From: Clostridium saccharobutylicum DSM 13864 | Lineage (GTDB): Bacteria > Bacillota > Clostridia > Clostridiales > Clostridiaceae | Length of the DNA stretch: 64,000 nt | Direction: 5' to 3' | NCBI RefSeq assembly: GCF_000473995.1 | Contig: NC_022571.1 | Coordinates: 3,999,416-4,063,415 of the forward strand | Part shown: positions 35,921 to 45,510 of the stretch, one piece after another | How the letters are laid out: every line of letters starts with the position of its first letter | Numbering within the stretch: the stretch's first letter is position 1 | Notes under the pieces: generated by a model | The model's input: only the letters and a program-made list of their open reading frames with translations | Database searches by the model: none | Told to the model about the DNA's origin: nothing | Translations under genes and position numbers: made by a program

Positions 35921-36345
35921 CTTCAGTAAAAGTTGTTCAATTATTGCTTGTGTAGCTTGTCTGGGGAACATGCGGGAATTGAGCAAATCTTACTGTTAGA
36001 AATCCATAGCCATATTCTATAGCAATCGAGCAACAGAGTATCCTTACTTTCGGTTAATTACCACATAAATTTAAGAACTCAACTTATTTGTGGTTAATAT
36101 CTACACTAGAAATCATATATATATTTGTGAAAGAAGCATTTGAAATTGAGCTGTTGAATATTCTTAATTGGCGCTTGTTACATTTACTGCTTGTCAAAAT
36201 GAATATTTGGAACATGCAGAAATGTGCACAAGCTCCCATTTAGAATCTTCCAGCTAAAATTTCATAAGTCCGATGGAACAAATATATATATGATTTCGGT
36301 GAATTACCACATAAATTTAAGTTATAAGCTGCTTATCTATATAAA
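35921..36345. repeat. Two adjacent dispersed hairpin repeats
   Basis: 35930-36070 (TTGTTCAATTATTGCTTGTGTAGCTTGTCTGGGGAACATG ... TTTCGGTTAATTACCACATAA) matches 52640-52790. The following part, about 36070-36345, is an inverted copy of the repeat at 49248-49531 (AAGCGCC/AAGCTCCC arms, TTTCATAAGTCCGATGGAACAAATATATATATG). No gene in this stretch. Confidence 0.75.
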
Positions 36346-36347
36346 AA

Positions 36348-37151
36348 TTAATTTTCTGCTATTTTCTTAGATGATAAATTAGGATTTCTATATCTCTTTC
36401 TTGCCTCGGTTTTATCTCCCCATTGAATTGCTTCCTTAGGGCAATGTTGAATACAAGCCATGCACATTTCACAATTGTGTTTCCATGTTGGTTTGTCTGA
36501 ATTAAATTCTATATTATTAACTGGGCAAATTTTCTCACATAATTTACAGCTAGTACAATTATCATTAACCCAAAACTTCTCATCTCTTGAATGTAAATTG
36601 TCCATTATCTTATCGGTAACCTTAATAAAAAGTTTATCAATTACTGTATCGACTATTAATTTACTACATTCACACTTAGAATCTTTTCTTTCTTTAATTA
36701 TATCTGCTATCTTTTTAACTTTCTCTGATTCTTTTTCAAAAAGCTTATTTTGTTTCTCAATAGAACTAGGAGCATATGCACAAATATTATTTCCTGGCAT
36801 ATGAATTAAGAAACCTGAATTAAGAACTGCACCATTATTTTGTAGCATTTTCTTCAACTTAACCAACACACTAGCAGGTCCTCCCCCATGAGTTGCTACT
36901 GCAAAAATATAAGTATCTGAACTAATTTCAAGTTTGTTAACAAGTTTTTCTACTATCAGCGGCAAACGTGCATAATACACAGGGAATACTATTCCAAGTA
37001 TCTTTGATTCAACTTTTATTTTTTCTTCTGTTATAAGTGAAGATATTTGACACAAATCAAAGTCTCCTATTTCAGCATCTATATCTCTAGCCACCTGAAA
37101 ACTGTTGCCTGTCCCTGAAAAATATAATATCGTATTCTTTTCTATTGTCAT
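36348..37151 (-). CDS. EFR1-family ferrodoxin (flavodoxin domain plus two 4Fe-4S clusters)
   Basis: 267 residues. An N-terminal flavodoxin-like domain (ILYFSGTGNSFQVARDI phosphate loop, FPVYYARLP, ATHGGGPASV) is followed by a C-terminal bacterial ferredoxin domain with CTSCKLCEKICPVNNI and CEMCMACIQHCPKEAIQWG, two 4Fe-4S motifs. Probably transfers electrons between FMN and iron-sulfur clusters in anaerobic metabolism; partner unknown. Start ATG with AAGGAGAG. Confidence 0.9.
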   Translation of the reverse strand: MTIEKNTILYFSGTGNSFQVARDIDAEIGDFDLCQISSLITEEKIKVESKILGIVFPVYYARLPLIVEKLVNKLEISSDTYIFAVATHGGGPASVLVKLKKMLQNNGAVLNSGFLIHMPGNNICAYAPSSIEKQNKLFEKESEKVKKIADIIKERKDSKCECSKLIVDTVIDKLFIKVTDKIMDNLHSRDEKFWVNDNCTSCKLCEKICPVNNIEFNSDKPTWKHNCEMCMACIQHCPKEAIQWGDKTEARKRYRNPNLSSKKIAEN

Positions 37152-37563
37152 GAAAAACTCTCCTTCTATCCTTATTTAATTACCTGTTAGCACATAAGAA
37201 GAAATAATAGTTCTAAAAGAGGCAACGTGTATTTTGTGTTAACTAATTAACAAAGTCTTGCTCATAGTAGTCACACTCTAAACTTGATAACGCAGTATGC
37301 CCCAAAATAAACAATCTATTACCTTATTATTTTTTGGTTGTGCTTTAAACTGATTTCATTTAGCTTTTGTTTATTATAAACTATATTATATAAGTTCTTG
37401 ATTTATTATACCACTTTAAGATTAAGTAATTTCTATATAATTATTATCTATCTAATGTTAAACTTGTAGAAATCATTGATAATTTTAAGATACCATATGA
37501 AATCTTAAAAACATATCTTCAAAATAATCTTCTTTAGTTATATTCTATATTTAAACAATAAAA
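37152..37563. other. Intergenic region, no gene seen
   Basis: AT-rich; no frame, RNA or repeat recognised up to the hairpin at 37564. It contains the promoter side of the EFR1-type gene. Confidence 0.4.
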
Positions 37564-37581
37564 GAGAGCATTTCTGCTCTC
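37564..37581 (-). terminator. Short terminator hairpin
   Basis: GAGAGCA-tttc-TGCTCTC; on the minus strand followed by TTTTATTGTTT. Downstream of the polysaccharide deacetylase with a repeat in between. Confidence 0.65.
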
Positions 37582-37594
37582 AATGTTACAAAAT

Positions 37595-37915
37595 ATAGAT
37601 ACTCAATTTAAGAATTAAACTTATAATTAGAATATGCTTCCATACTAGAAATTGCATACATTTTTGTGAAACAGCCATTGAAATTAAACTGTGAAGGTTC
37701 TTGTACAAGGTAGTACCATTTCTCGCTTGTCCTAAAAGTGAGAATCGAAATTTTACATTTCGTTATTCGAACTTTCTCTGTGAGCTTTTATATTAGGAAC
37801 ATGCAAAAATGGTACTACCTTGTACTTAGAACCTTTCAGTGAAAATTTCATGGTCCTGTGGAACAAAAATGTATTCAATTTCGGTTATTCACCACATAAG
37901 TATGATTTATAGTTT
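37595..37915 (-). repeat. Long hairpin repeat, inverted copy with extra loop
   Basis: Reverse-complement relative of 28890-29174: begins ATAGATACTCAATTTAAGAATTAAACTTATAATTAGAATATGC, contains ACAAGGTAGTACCATTT and its partner AAATGGTACTACCTTGTACTTAGAACC, and ends CACCACATAAGTATGATTTATAGTTT. The central loop carries an additional ~60 bp absent from the other copy. Confidence 0.78.
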
Positions 37916-37924
37916 AACATTTAA

Positions 37925-38863
37925 TTATTTTATAGTTTTAAATTCATATCCTTGCTGTTTTAAATAGTCTATTATTCCTGGTAAAGCCTTTGCTGTTTCT
38001 TCTTTTCCATAAGTATCATGCATTAATATTAATGCCTTTTCTCTATTACCTATAGTTTTAATAGCTTCCTGAGTTAGCTGTGCTGCATCTTTATGACCAC
38101 TTTCTGCATCACCTGATAATGCATTCCAATCAATTTGATGCCAGTCTTTTTCATGTAAAGCCTTGTCCACGGCTTCAGCTCCTTGTGGGTCCTTTTTACT
38201 CCATGTCTCTTGCCCTCCAGGAAATCTAATTGCACGTGTTGAAAAGTCTTGTCCCAAAACACCTTTTAAAGCTTTATCTGTCTTATCAAAATCAGACATA
38301 CAATTTCCCAAGTTTATCTTTCCATTTGGAAATAAGTAGCTATAATCATGCGAATAAGAATGAATTCCTATTGCATTACCTTCTGATATTTCTCTCTTTA
38401 CTAAATCCTTACTTGCTTCATCTTTATCAACGTATTTTCCTATAAGAAAGAAAGTTGCATTTACATTTTTAGATTTAAGAATATCTAAAATTTGTGGAGT
38501 TACAGTTTCCGATGGACCATCATCAAAAGTCAAATATGCAACTTTTTTACCATCAACTCCATCGGGTTTTTGCCCTTTAATTTGTTGATCAATATACTTT
38601 TCTAAATATGCAACATTTTCTACACTATTATCACTTTCTTTATCTACAGAATTATCATTGCTGTTTTGTGAAGAATCTTTATCTTGATTTTGCACTGAAT
38701 TATTATCAGCAGCTTGTACAGCTTGCTTGCTTGATGAGAACTTTTGAGCAATAACTGCTCCTCCTATAATTACAAATAATCCAACTATAATACTAGATAT
38801 AATAATTCTTTTTCTCTTAATGTTTTTGCTCTTATTTTTATTGTCAGCATAATTACGTTTCAT
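37925..38863 (-). CDS. Membrane-anchored polysaccharide deacetylase
   Basis: 312 residues. A basic N-terminus and one transmembrane helix (IIISSIIVGLFVIIGGAVIA) are followed by a Ser/Asn/Gln-rich linker and the NodB domain (about residues 105-310). Motif 1 is AYLTFDDGPSE (base Asp and metal Asp), motif 2 is GIHSYSHDY (metal His pair), motif 3 is IRFPGGQE, and motif 5 has LILMHDTYG. It removes N-acetyl groups from peptidoglycan or another surface glycan outside the cell, which often gives lysozyme resistance. Good AGAGGTAG site. Confidence 0.88.
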   Translation of the reverse strand: MKRNYADNKNKSKNIKRKRIIISSIIVGLFVIIGGAVIAQKFSSSKQAVQAADNNSVQNQDKDSSQNSNDNSVDKESDNSVENVAYLEKYIDQQIKGQKPDGVDGKKVAYLTFDDGPSETVTPQILDILKSKNVNATFFLIGKYVDKDEASKDLVKREISEGNAIGIHSYSHDYSYLFPNGKINLGNCMSDFDKTDKALKGVLGQDFSTRAIRFPGGQETWSKKDPQGAEAVDKALHEKDWHQIDWNALSGDAESGHKDAAQLTQEAIKTIGNREKALILMHDTYGKEETAKALPGIIDYLKQQGYEFKTIK

Positions 38864-38936
38864 TTTTCTACCTCTTATATATTTAAGAATTTAATTTATG
38901 TTTTATACTACAATTGCTACCTATTTAGCTGATTTA

Positions 38937-38965
38937 TATAGGGTTTCTCATTGCGGAACCCTATA
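38937..38965. repeat. Short palindromic repeat TATAGGGTT...AACCCTATA
   Basis: 9-bp perfect arms around TCTCATTGCGG. The same TCTCATTGCG..AACCCTATA string recurs at 57755-57775, so it is part of a dispersed family, not a terminator (no T-run). Confidence 0.55.
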
Positions 38966-39027
38966 GCTAAGACCAGAACCTATATTAATTATATTCATAA
39001 ACTATTGGTTTTACCTCATCAATTTTA

Positions 39028-40770
39028 TTATTGTAATTGATGTTTAAACTGACTATTATAAAGATCTGTATAAATTCCACCTTTAGTTACAAGCTCGTCA
39101 TGATTTCCTCTTTCTACTATTTTACCACTTTTCATAACAAGTATTATATCTGCATCGCGTATTGTTGAAAGTCTATGAGCTATAACAAAACTTGTTCGTC
39201 CCTTCATCATTGAAAGAAAAGCATTTTGTATTTTTAGTTCAGTTCTTGTATCTACGCTACTTGTTGCCTCATCTAAAATAAGCATTGGTGGATCTATAAG
39301 CATTACTCTGGCTATAGTTAAAAGCTGCTTCTGACCTTCTGAAAGATTTCCCCCAGATTCAGTAATCATAGTATCATAACCATCAGGAAGTCTTTTTATA
39401 AAGCTATGAATATACGCTGCTTTAGCTGCATTCTTAACTTCTTCTAAAGTGGCATCTGGTTTACCATAAGATATATTTTCCCTTATAGTTCCCTCAAAAA
39501 GCCATGTATCTTGAAGTACCATACCAAATTGATTTCTAAGACTATCTCTAGTAAGGTGATTTATTTCTTTACCATCTATAATAATCTTTCCTTTGTCCAA
39601 GTCATAGAATCTCATAAGCAGATTTACCATTGTTGTTTTTCCAGCACCTGTTGGTCCTACAATAGCTATAGTACTTCCTTTTTTTATATCTACGCTAAAG
39701 TCTTCTATAAGTGGTACTTTCTTATCATAAGCAAAAGATACATTTTCAAACTTAACATTTCCTTCACATCCAGTTATATTTTCTGCATCTTTAGAATCTG
39801 CTTTTTCTGGTTCTTCATCTATAACAGAAAATATTCTTTCACAAGATGCAAGTGCTGCTTGAAGCTGAGTAGCCACACTTGTTATATTGTTTATTGGTTG
39901 TGAAAACTGAGTTGAATAAGTTAAAAAACTTGAAATTACACCTACACTTAATCCACTTATAACTGAAAGGATTCCTCCAACCAAGCCAACTAAAATATAT
40001 GTAACATTATTTACAAGCCTTGTTGCTGGATTTGTAAGTGATGAATAAAACTGAGCAAGTTGTCCACATTTATAAAGTCTCTTATTAATTTCTCCAAAAC
40101 TTCCCTCAGCCCTTTTTTCATATCCAAAAAGTCTTACTACTTTTTGATTTCCTATGATTTCTTCTATATATCCGTTTAATTCTCCTAAAGTTTTTTGTTG
40201 TTCTTTAAACATCTTATTAGATCTTTTTGTAATAAAAGAAGCAATCAGAAAACATAAAGGTGTCATTAACACTATTACAGCAGTTAATTTAAAACTTAAA
40301 CTTGCCATTAAAATAAGTGAACTTAATATAGTAATAATACCTGGGTAAAATTGTGTTATACCTTGAAACAATCCATCAGAAATGTTATCCATATCATTTG
40401 TAAGTCTGCTTATAATATCTCCATGAGGATTTATATCAAAATACTTTAAAGGCAGAGTACTTATCTTATCTAATGCTTCATTTCTAAGATCCTTTACTGT
40501 ATTATAAGCCACAATATTAGCAACTACAGTAAAGAGCCATGTAAATAAGGCACTTATTACATAAATTACTCCAAGTATTATAATAGTCTTAATTAAACCA
40601 TCAAAATCAACTTTCCCCTCAGCAATTATTTTATCAATCGCCTTTCCGACTATTAATGGCATAAATGCAATGAGCACATTACTTATTAGTGCAAATATCA
40701 AAGACGCAAACATATAACCTTTGTATTTTGAAACATAACCTATTAATCTAGAAAATGTACTTTTTTTCAT
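39028..40770 (-). CDS. ABC exporter half, canonical-Walker B subunit (MDR type)
   Basis: 580 residues: six-helix transmembrane domain (about 1-310) and nucleotide-binding domain with GPTGAGKTT, GMVLQDTWLFEGTIRENI, signature NLSEGQKQLLT (Glu replacing the second Gly of LSGGQ), Walker B MLILDEATSSVD and IAHRLSTI. The ATG follows the stop of the partner gene immediately, so they are coupled. The pair fits a heterodimeric multidrug or peptide exporter such as BmrCD or TM287/288, with the usual asymmetric motifs. Confidence 0.9.
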   Translation of the reverse strand: MKKSTFSRLIGYVSKYKGYMFASLIFALISNVLIAFMPLIVGKAIDKIIAEGKVDFDGLIKTIIILGVIYVISALFTWLFTVVANIVAYNTVKDLRNEALDKISTLPLKYFDINPHGDIISRLTNDMDNISDGLFQGITQFYPGIITILSSLILMASLSFKLTAVIVLMTPLCFLIASFITKRSNKMFKEQQKTLGELNGYIEEIIGNQKVVRLFGYEKRAEGSFGEINKRLYKCGQLAQFYSSLTNPATRLVNNVTYILVGLVGGILSVISGLSVGVISSFLTYSTQFSQPINNITSVATQLQAALASCERIFSVIDEEPEKADSKDAENITGCEGNVKFENVSFAYDKKVPLIEDFSVDIKKGSTIAIVGPTGAGKTTMVNLLMRFYDLDKGKIIIDGKEINHLTRDSLRNQFGMVLQDTWLFEGTIRENISYGKPDATLEEVKNAAKAAYIHSFIKRLPDGYDTMITESGGNLSEGQKQLLTIARVMLIDPPMLILDEATSSVDTRTELKIQNAFLSMMKGRTSFVIAHRLSTIRDADIILVMKSGKIVERGNHDELVTKGGIYTDLYNSQFKHQLQ

Positions 40771-42504
40771 TTACATAGCCTCCTTTGTAATTTGAGAACT
40801 ACATATCTCTTTATAAACACCGCATTCTTTAGTCAATTCTTCATGAGTTCCAACTCCTGCTAGATTTCCATCATCTAAGACAATTATTAAATCTGCATCT
40901 TTTATAGTGCTTATTCTTTGAGTAACCATAATTACAGTTGTGCCTTCTGAATTTTCTTTAAGAGCTTGTCTAAGCGCTGCATCTGTAGCATAATCAAGTG
41001 CACTTAAGCTATCATCCATAATTAATATTTCTGGTTTTTTTACTAAAGCTCTTGCTATGGTAAGTCTTTGCTTTTGACCTCCTGAAAAATTAACACCACC
41101 TTGAGAAATATATGTATCATACTTTTCAGGCATTCTTTCCACAAAGTCTGCTGCCATTCCAATTTCAGCTGCCTTTTTAACTTCATTCATAGTTGCATTT
41201 TGAGCTCCCCATCTTATATTTTCTGATACAGTACCAGAGAATAAAACAGCTTTTTGAGGAACTAATCCTATATTATCATCAAGTTCTTTTTTACTATACT
41301 CTCTTACATTCGTTCCATTTATTAAAATATCACCTTTAGTAGTATCATATAATCTAGGTATTAAATTAATTAAAGTGGTTTTTCCTGAACCTGTACCACC
41401 TATTATTCCAACCATTTGTCCCCTTTTTATTTCAAAAGATATATCACTTATAGCATCTTCCTTGGAATCCTTATAAGAAAAAGATACATTATCAAATTTA
41501 AGTATTGGAACATCTTTATCACTATTTTTACCAAATACACTATTTCCACTATACTTAATACTTGGTTCTGTATTAAATACTTCATTTACACGAGCTGCAC
41601 TAGCTGCTGCTTTAGTAAAGGTAACTATAAGATTAGCAAGTACTATAAGAGCTGATAAAACCATATTTATATAGTTAATATAAGCTATAACCTTTCCTGT
41701 TGTCATTGCACCCACGTTTACTCTTATTCCACCAAACCAAATTACTGCCATAAGTGCAAAATTCATTATTATACTTGTAACAGGATTCATAAGTGCAGAT
41801 ATTTTTCCTACTTTAATTGCAGTACCTGCAAGTTCTTCATTTGATTCTTTAAATCTTACCTTTTCGCCTTCCACTCTGGCAAATGCTCTTATAACTCTTA
41901 TTCCAGATAGATTTTCTCTTAATATAAGTGCTAATTTATCAAGTTTTTTCTGAACTACTTTATAAAGAGGAAGAGATTTATTCATAATAAGATATATTGC
42001 AAAAGCAAAAAATGGAATTGATAAGTACATTATTAAAGATAATTTAATATCAAGATACATAGCCATTATAATTCCGCCAATGCATAGAAAAGGAACTCTT
42101 ATTGCAAGTCTTATCAGCATTGCAAGGCCTAATTGAAGTTGATTTACATCATTTGTTACACGATTAATAAGAGATGGTGTTCCAAAATCATCAATCTCAT
42201 TATATGAAAAAGTTCCTATCTTCTTAAACATCTCATTTCTAAGGGCTGTTCCAAATCCCTGTGAAGCAATTGAAGAAAAATATTGACAGGTAAAAGATGA
42301 TAACACCCCTAAAATTGCCATTACAAGCATTATTAATCCTATCTCAAATATGTAATTAATATTTCCAGTTCCTATACCTTTATCCGTTATAAGAATCATT
42401 ATTGTAGGTATTGATATTTCAAATATTGCCTCAAGCAATTTAAATATCGGCCCTAATATAACTTGTTTCTTATAGGGCTTTACTAATTTTAATATATTAT
42501 TCAA
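40771..42504 (-). CDS. ABC exporter half, degenerate-Walker B subunit (MDR type)
   Basis: 577 residues: six membrane helices, then Walker A GGTGSGKTT, LVPQKAVLFSGTVSENIRWG, signature VNFSGGQKQRLTIARAL and Walker B ILIMDDSLSALD, where the catalytic Glu is Asp. This is the usual sign of the degenerate site in heterodimeric exporters, so it should work only with the downstream subunit. AGGATAAAC region before the ATG. Divergent from a LysR regulator across a hairpin repeat; that regulator may control the pair. Confidence 0.9.
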   Translation of the reverse strand: MNNILKLVKPYKKQVILGPIFKLLEAIFEISIPTIMILITDKGIGTGNINYIFEIGLIMLVMAILGVLSSFTCQYFSSIASQGFGTALRNEMFKKIGTFSYNEIDDFGTPSLINRVTNDVNQLQLGLAMLIRLAIRVPFLCIGGIIMAMYLDIKLSLIMYLSIPFFAFAIYLIMNKSLPLYKVVQKKLDKLALILRENLSGIRVIRAFARVEGEKVRFKESNEELAGTAIKVGKISALMNPVTSIIMNFALMAVIWFGGIRVNVGAMTTGKVIAYINYINMVLSALIVLANLIVTFTKAAASAARVNEVFNTEPSIKYSGNSVFGKNSDKDVPILKFDNVSFSYKDSKEDAISDISFEIKRGQMVGIIGGTGSGKTTLINLIPRLYDTTKGDILINGTNVREYSKKELDDNIGLVPQKAVLFSGTVSENIRWGAQNATMNEVKKAAEIGMAADFVERMPEKYDTYISQGGVNFSGGQKQRLTIARALVKKPEILIMDDSLSALDYATDAALRQALKENSEGTTVIMVTQRISTIKDADLIIVLDDGNLAGVGTHEELTKECGVYKEICSSQITKEAM

Positions 42505-42525
42505 AGTTTATCCTCCAATCTTAAT

Positions 42526-42691
42526 ATAGATATCCAAACCGTAATTTAGACTTATGTGGTAACTAACCGAAAGAAAGGGTGCTCTGTTGCTATGGTTACT
42601 AGAGAAAAGGATAGTGGATTTCTAACAGCAGAAGTTGTTCTATACTTCGGTTAGCTATTACATAAGTCTAAAATATTTGTTGGATATCTAT
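42526..42691 (+). repeat. Complete small hairpin repeat with ATAGATATCC termini
   Basis: 166 bp bounded by ATAGATATCCAA and TTGGATATCTAT. The inner ends also match (TTTAGACTTATGTGGTAACTAACCGAA against the complement of TTCGGTTAGCTATTACATAAGTCTAAAA), giving imperfect terminal inverted repeats of nearly 50 bp. It is the cleanest copy of the family and looks like a miniature inverted-repeat element. Confidence 0.82.
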
Positions 42692-42802
42692 ATTGTATAT
42701 TTATAAAATTTCATTTATTATTATATCAAAAAGAAATCTATATAAAAAATACATAATATATATGCTTGCCATATATTTTTTATATATCAAAAGGTGAATA
42801 TA

Positions 42803-43669
42803 ATGGATATTAAACAATTGAAATATTTCTATGTAATTGCAGAAGAAGGGCAAATAACAAGTGCTGCTAAAAAGCTACATATTGCCCAGCCACCTTTAAG
42901 TTACCAACTCAAAAATTTAGAAGATGAGTTAGGTGTAAAACTTGTTGAAAGGGGAAGCCGCAGCATTACACTAACTGATGCAGGAGTTATACTTTATAAA
43001 CGTGCTAAACAAATATTATCTCTAACTAAATCTACTGTTGATGAATTAAAAGACTTTAAACAAGGAATCTCTGGAACTTTATCTATAGGTACTGTCTCTT
43101 CATCTGGAGCATCACTTTTAGATAGCAGGTTAAGTATATTTCACGATAAATACCCATTTATAAATTTTGAAATTCATGAAGGAAACACGTATGAACTATT
43201 GGAATTATTAAATAAGGGCATAATTGAAATTGCTATTGTTAGAACTCCATTCAATAATTCTGGAATAAATTCAATTTTCTTAGAAAAAGAACCTATGACT
43301 GCAGCGATGGTAAAAGATCTTAATTGGACTGATAGTAAAGTTATTGACATTAAAGAATTAGAAAATAAACCATTAATATTTTACAGAAGATTCGAAAGAT
43401 TAATATTTAAAGCTTGCCACGATTTAAACTTTAATCCAAATGTATTTTGTAAAAATGATGATGCACGAACTTCTTTGCTTTGGGCAAACTCAGGACTTGG
43501 AATCGCTATAGTTCCAAAATCCGCAATAAAATTAATAGGATCTTCAGATATAATTTATAAAGAAATTAACAATGAAGAATTATCAACTCAGATAACTATA
43601 ATATGGTCTAAAACTGGTTATCTTTCATCTGCCGGAAAGAATTTTTTAGAACTATTCTCAAATACGTAA
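42803..43669 (+). CDS. LysR-family transcriptional regulator
   Basis: 288 residues. N-terminal winged helix (MDIKQLKYFYVIAEEGQITSAAKKLHIAQPPLSYQLKNLEDEL) and a C-terminal effector domain (GTLSIGTVSSSGASLL, IAIVRTPFNNSGI, WANSGLGIAIVPKSA). Start ATG 42803 with AAGGTG six bases upstream; an in-frame GTG at 42794 overlaps that site. Divergent from the ABC exporter genes, hence a likely regulator of them. Confidence 0.9.
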   Translation: MDIKQLKYFYVIAEEGQITSAAKKLHIAQPPLSYQLKNLEDELGVKLVERGSRSITLTDAGVILYKRAKQILSLTKSTVDELKDFKQGISGTLSIGTVSSSGASLLDSRLSIFHDKYPFINFEIHEGNTYELLELLNKGIIEIAIVRTPFNNSGINSIFLEKEPMTAAMVKDLNWTDSKVIDIKELENKPLIFYRRFERLIFKACHDLNFNPNVFCKNDDARTSLLWANSGLGIAIVPKSAIKLIGSSDIIYKEINNEELSTQITIIWSKTGYLSSAGKNFLELFSNT

Positions 43670-43833
43670 CCACTAACTTTATCTCCTTTAAAATATAATC
43701 ATTGTTTCAAAATATTAAATACGTTAATATTTTCTTTGATAAATAATCTGCTTCGCAGACTGTGAGTTTCGTCTACTTCTAAAAGTTATCCAAAAATTTG
43801 ATTGCATTATAATTTCATAAAGAATAAAAAAAC

Positions 43834-43880
43834 ATGTGGTACTTTGCATGTAAACCAGATTTACACGTAAAGCACCACAT
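43834..43880 (-). terminator. Terminator of the XRE/DUF2975 operon
   Basis: A long stem ATGTGGTACTTTGCATGTAAA / TTTACACGTAAAGCACCACAT with few mismatches; on the minus strand followed by GTTTTTTTATTC. Confidence 0.8.
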
Positions 43881-44104
43881 ATTCTAATAAAATTAAATCA
43901 AATTACTTTTAGCAATTCAAGTATAATAACTTCATATTTATATAAATCTATATTTAAATTATGAAACGAAATTAAGTTTTTATTTTCTTTTTTTAACTCG
44001 ATCTTATTATTTACTCTTATAAAAATAATTTTAATTCTTTTAAATATGGTTATGATACCTTTAATTATTGAATAATAGTTTATACAATACAGCCCCAATT
44101 AATA

Positions 44105-44323
44105 TCATTCCTCATATTCTAATATATCACCAGGTTGACACTGCAATTCGCGACAAATAGCTTCAAGTGTAGAAAATCTTATTGCTTTCGCTTTATTGTT
44201 TTTTAAGATAGATAAGTTTGCATTTGTAATTCCAACCTTTTCTGCTAACTCTGAAAGGGAAATTTTTCTTTTTGCCATCATTACATCCAAGTTCACTATA
44301 ATTCCCATATTCTCCTCCATCAT
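44105..44323 (-). CDS. XRE-family regulator (Cro/CI type, YozG-like)
   Basis: 72 residues, essentially only the helix-turn-helix: VMMAKRKISLSELAEKVGITNANLSILKNNKAKAIRFSTLEAICRELQCQPGDILEYEE. Start overlaps the stop of the DUF2975 gene by 4 bp (ATGA), so it is co-translated. Such pairs of DUF2975 membrane protein and small XRE regulator are widespread; the membrane protein may tether or modulate the regulator. Confidence 0.88.
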   Translation of the reverse strand: MMEENMGIIVNLDVMMAKRKISLSELAEKVGITNANLSILKNNKAKAIRFSTLEAICRELQCQPGDILEYEE

Positions 44324-44901
44324 ATAGTTAAATCATTCTCATCTTTAATTTTAATTGCATTTTCAAATATCTTCGCAAGAATTAATACAAATAATCCAAC
44401 TAAAACAAAAATCAATCCTTCTGCATCAGTATTTAAACCAGTTTTATCAAAGTTATAAGCAAAAATATGTGCTTTAAACTTTAACCAATCTTTAGTAAAA
44501 ACATAAGCTGAAATTATAAATAAATATACTGATATCTTCTGCATCCTCTTTACATTCTCTATCACAAATGGAGCTTTACTAATTAAAGTACTATTTATTT
44601 TAATTAGTTCTCTACATATTCCAAGAACACAACAATAAGCAACAATAGAGAAAAGTAACATAGACACTAATGGTTTAATAGAAACAAAATTATAAAACAT
44701 TAAGTACACAAATATAGCACCTATAAGTCCAATCAAACCTATATAATAAATAACCTCTAGAAAAATATTTAATTTCTTATCGTTGATTTTCAATAAAGAA
44801 CTTAATTTTGTATTAATACTTTTTAAACTGTCTTTTAATAAATAACTTAATCTTGTGTTAATACTTTTTAAACTCTCTCTTAATTTAGCATTCATAGCCA
44901 A
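44320..44901 (-). CDS. DUF2975 membrane protein
   Basis: 193 residues. The N-terminal region carries an internal duplication (ESLKSINTRLSYLLK and DSLKSINTKLSSLLK), followed by four hydrophobic helices (VIYYIGLIGLIGAIFVYLMFY, LVSMLLFSIVAYCCVLGIC, YLFIISAYVFTKDWL, LIFVLVGLFVLILAKIF) and the typical end ENAIKIKDENDLTI. Good TGGAGGTTGG site. Coupled to the XRE gene. Confidence 0.82.
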   Translation of the reverse strand: MAMNAKLRESLKSINTRLSYLLKDSLKSINTKLSSLLKINDKKLNIFLEVIYYIGLIGLIGAIFVYLMFYNFVSIKPLVSMLLFSIVAYCCVLGICRELIKINSTLISKAPFVIENVKRMQKISVYLFIISAYVFTKDWLKFKAHIFAYNFDKTGLNTDAEGLIFVLVGLFVLILAKIFENAIKIKDENDLTI

Positions 44902-44932
44902 CCTCCAATTTCAATAATATACTAATATAGCT

Positions 44933-45378
44933 TTAAACAGTAAGGTCATTTTCATTTTTTATTTCAACTGCTTTTTCAAATATTTCCGCCAGAACAAAAG
45001 CTACACACGCTAATAATAAATACATAAAAAAACTTGCTTTAAGAGACGCATTTTCTGATTCCAAAAATGTAAAGTAGCTTTTAACATGCAAATTTGTAAC
45101 TCCATCTATAATAGCCATTAAAAATATTTTATATCCTATATTCTTAAATCGCTTAACATTACTAGAGCAAAAAGGTGTTAGATTTGTGCTATATATAATT
45201 TTACGTAAATCTAAAATTATTAATAAATATATTAAGCAGATTATAAATGTACTCAATATATTTTGTGTAAATTTTCCACTTAATATATCAAATAAAGAGC
45301 AAACTAAAAAAATGATAATACAACCGACATTAAATTAAGAATTACTTTGCTAATATTTATTGTTAAATGATTTTTCAT
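44933..45378 (-). pseudogene. DUF2975 membrane protein paralogue with single-base frameshift
   Basis: Reading starts well (AAGGAGATG site, ATG at 45378, MKNHLTINISKVILNL) but goes to an early TAG. One base out of frame the protein continues NVGCIIIFLVCSLFDILSGKFTQ and on to EKAVEIKNENDLTV at 44933, parallel to the neighbour's ENAIKIKDENDLTI. The span is 446 bp, one short of 149 codons, so a single-base deletion (for example ATTGTC to ATGTC near 45330) explains everything. A shorter protein from an internal GTG at 45256 is unlikely. Could also be a sequencing error. Confidence 0.75.
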
Positions 45379-45510
45379 AAATAAACATCTCCTTGTAAAA
45401 TTTCCTATTATTAATATACCATCTCAATTATTAAATAGCAATATATATTTATCGTTTATCAATAAATACATATTGAAATAAAGATGTTACTACTCAATAG
45501 GATAGAATTA

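Noticed and set aside
39511..39903. 130-codon plus-strand frame inside the ABC gene
   Set aside because: Antisense shadow of a well-defined nucleotide-binding domain; Tyr/Phe/Ser-rich composition typical of shadows.
43898..44098. 66-codon minus frame after the XRE gene
   Set aside because: Starts at TTG and has low-complexity Ile/Lys/Asn composition with no family; overlaps the region before a terminator. Possible but not supported.
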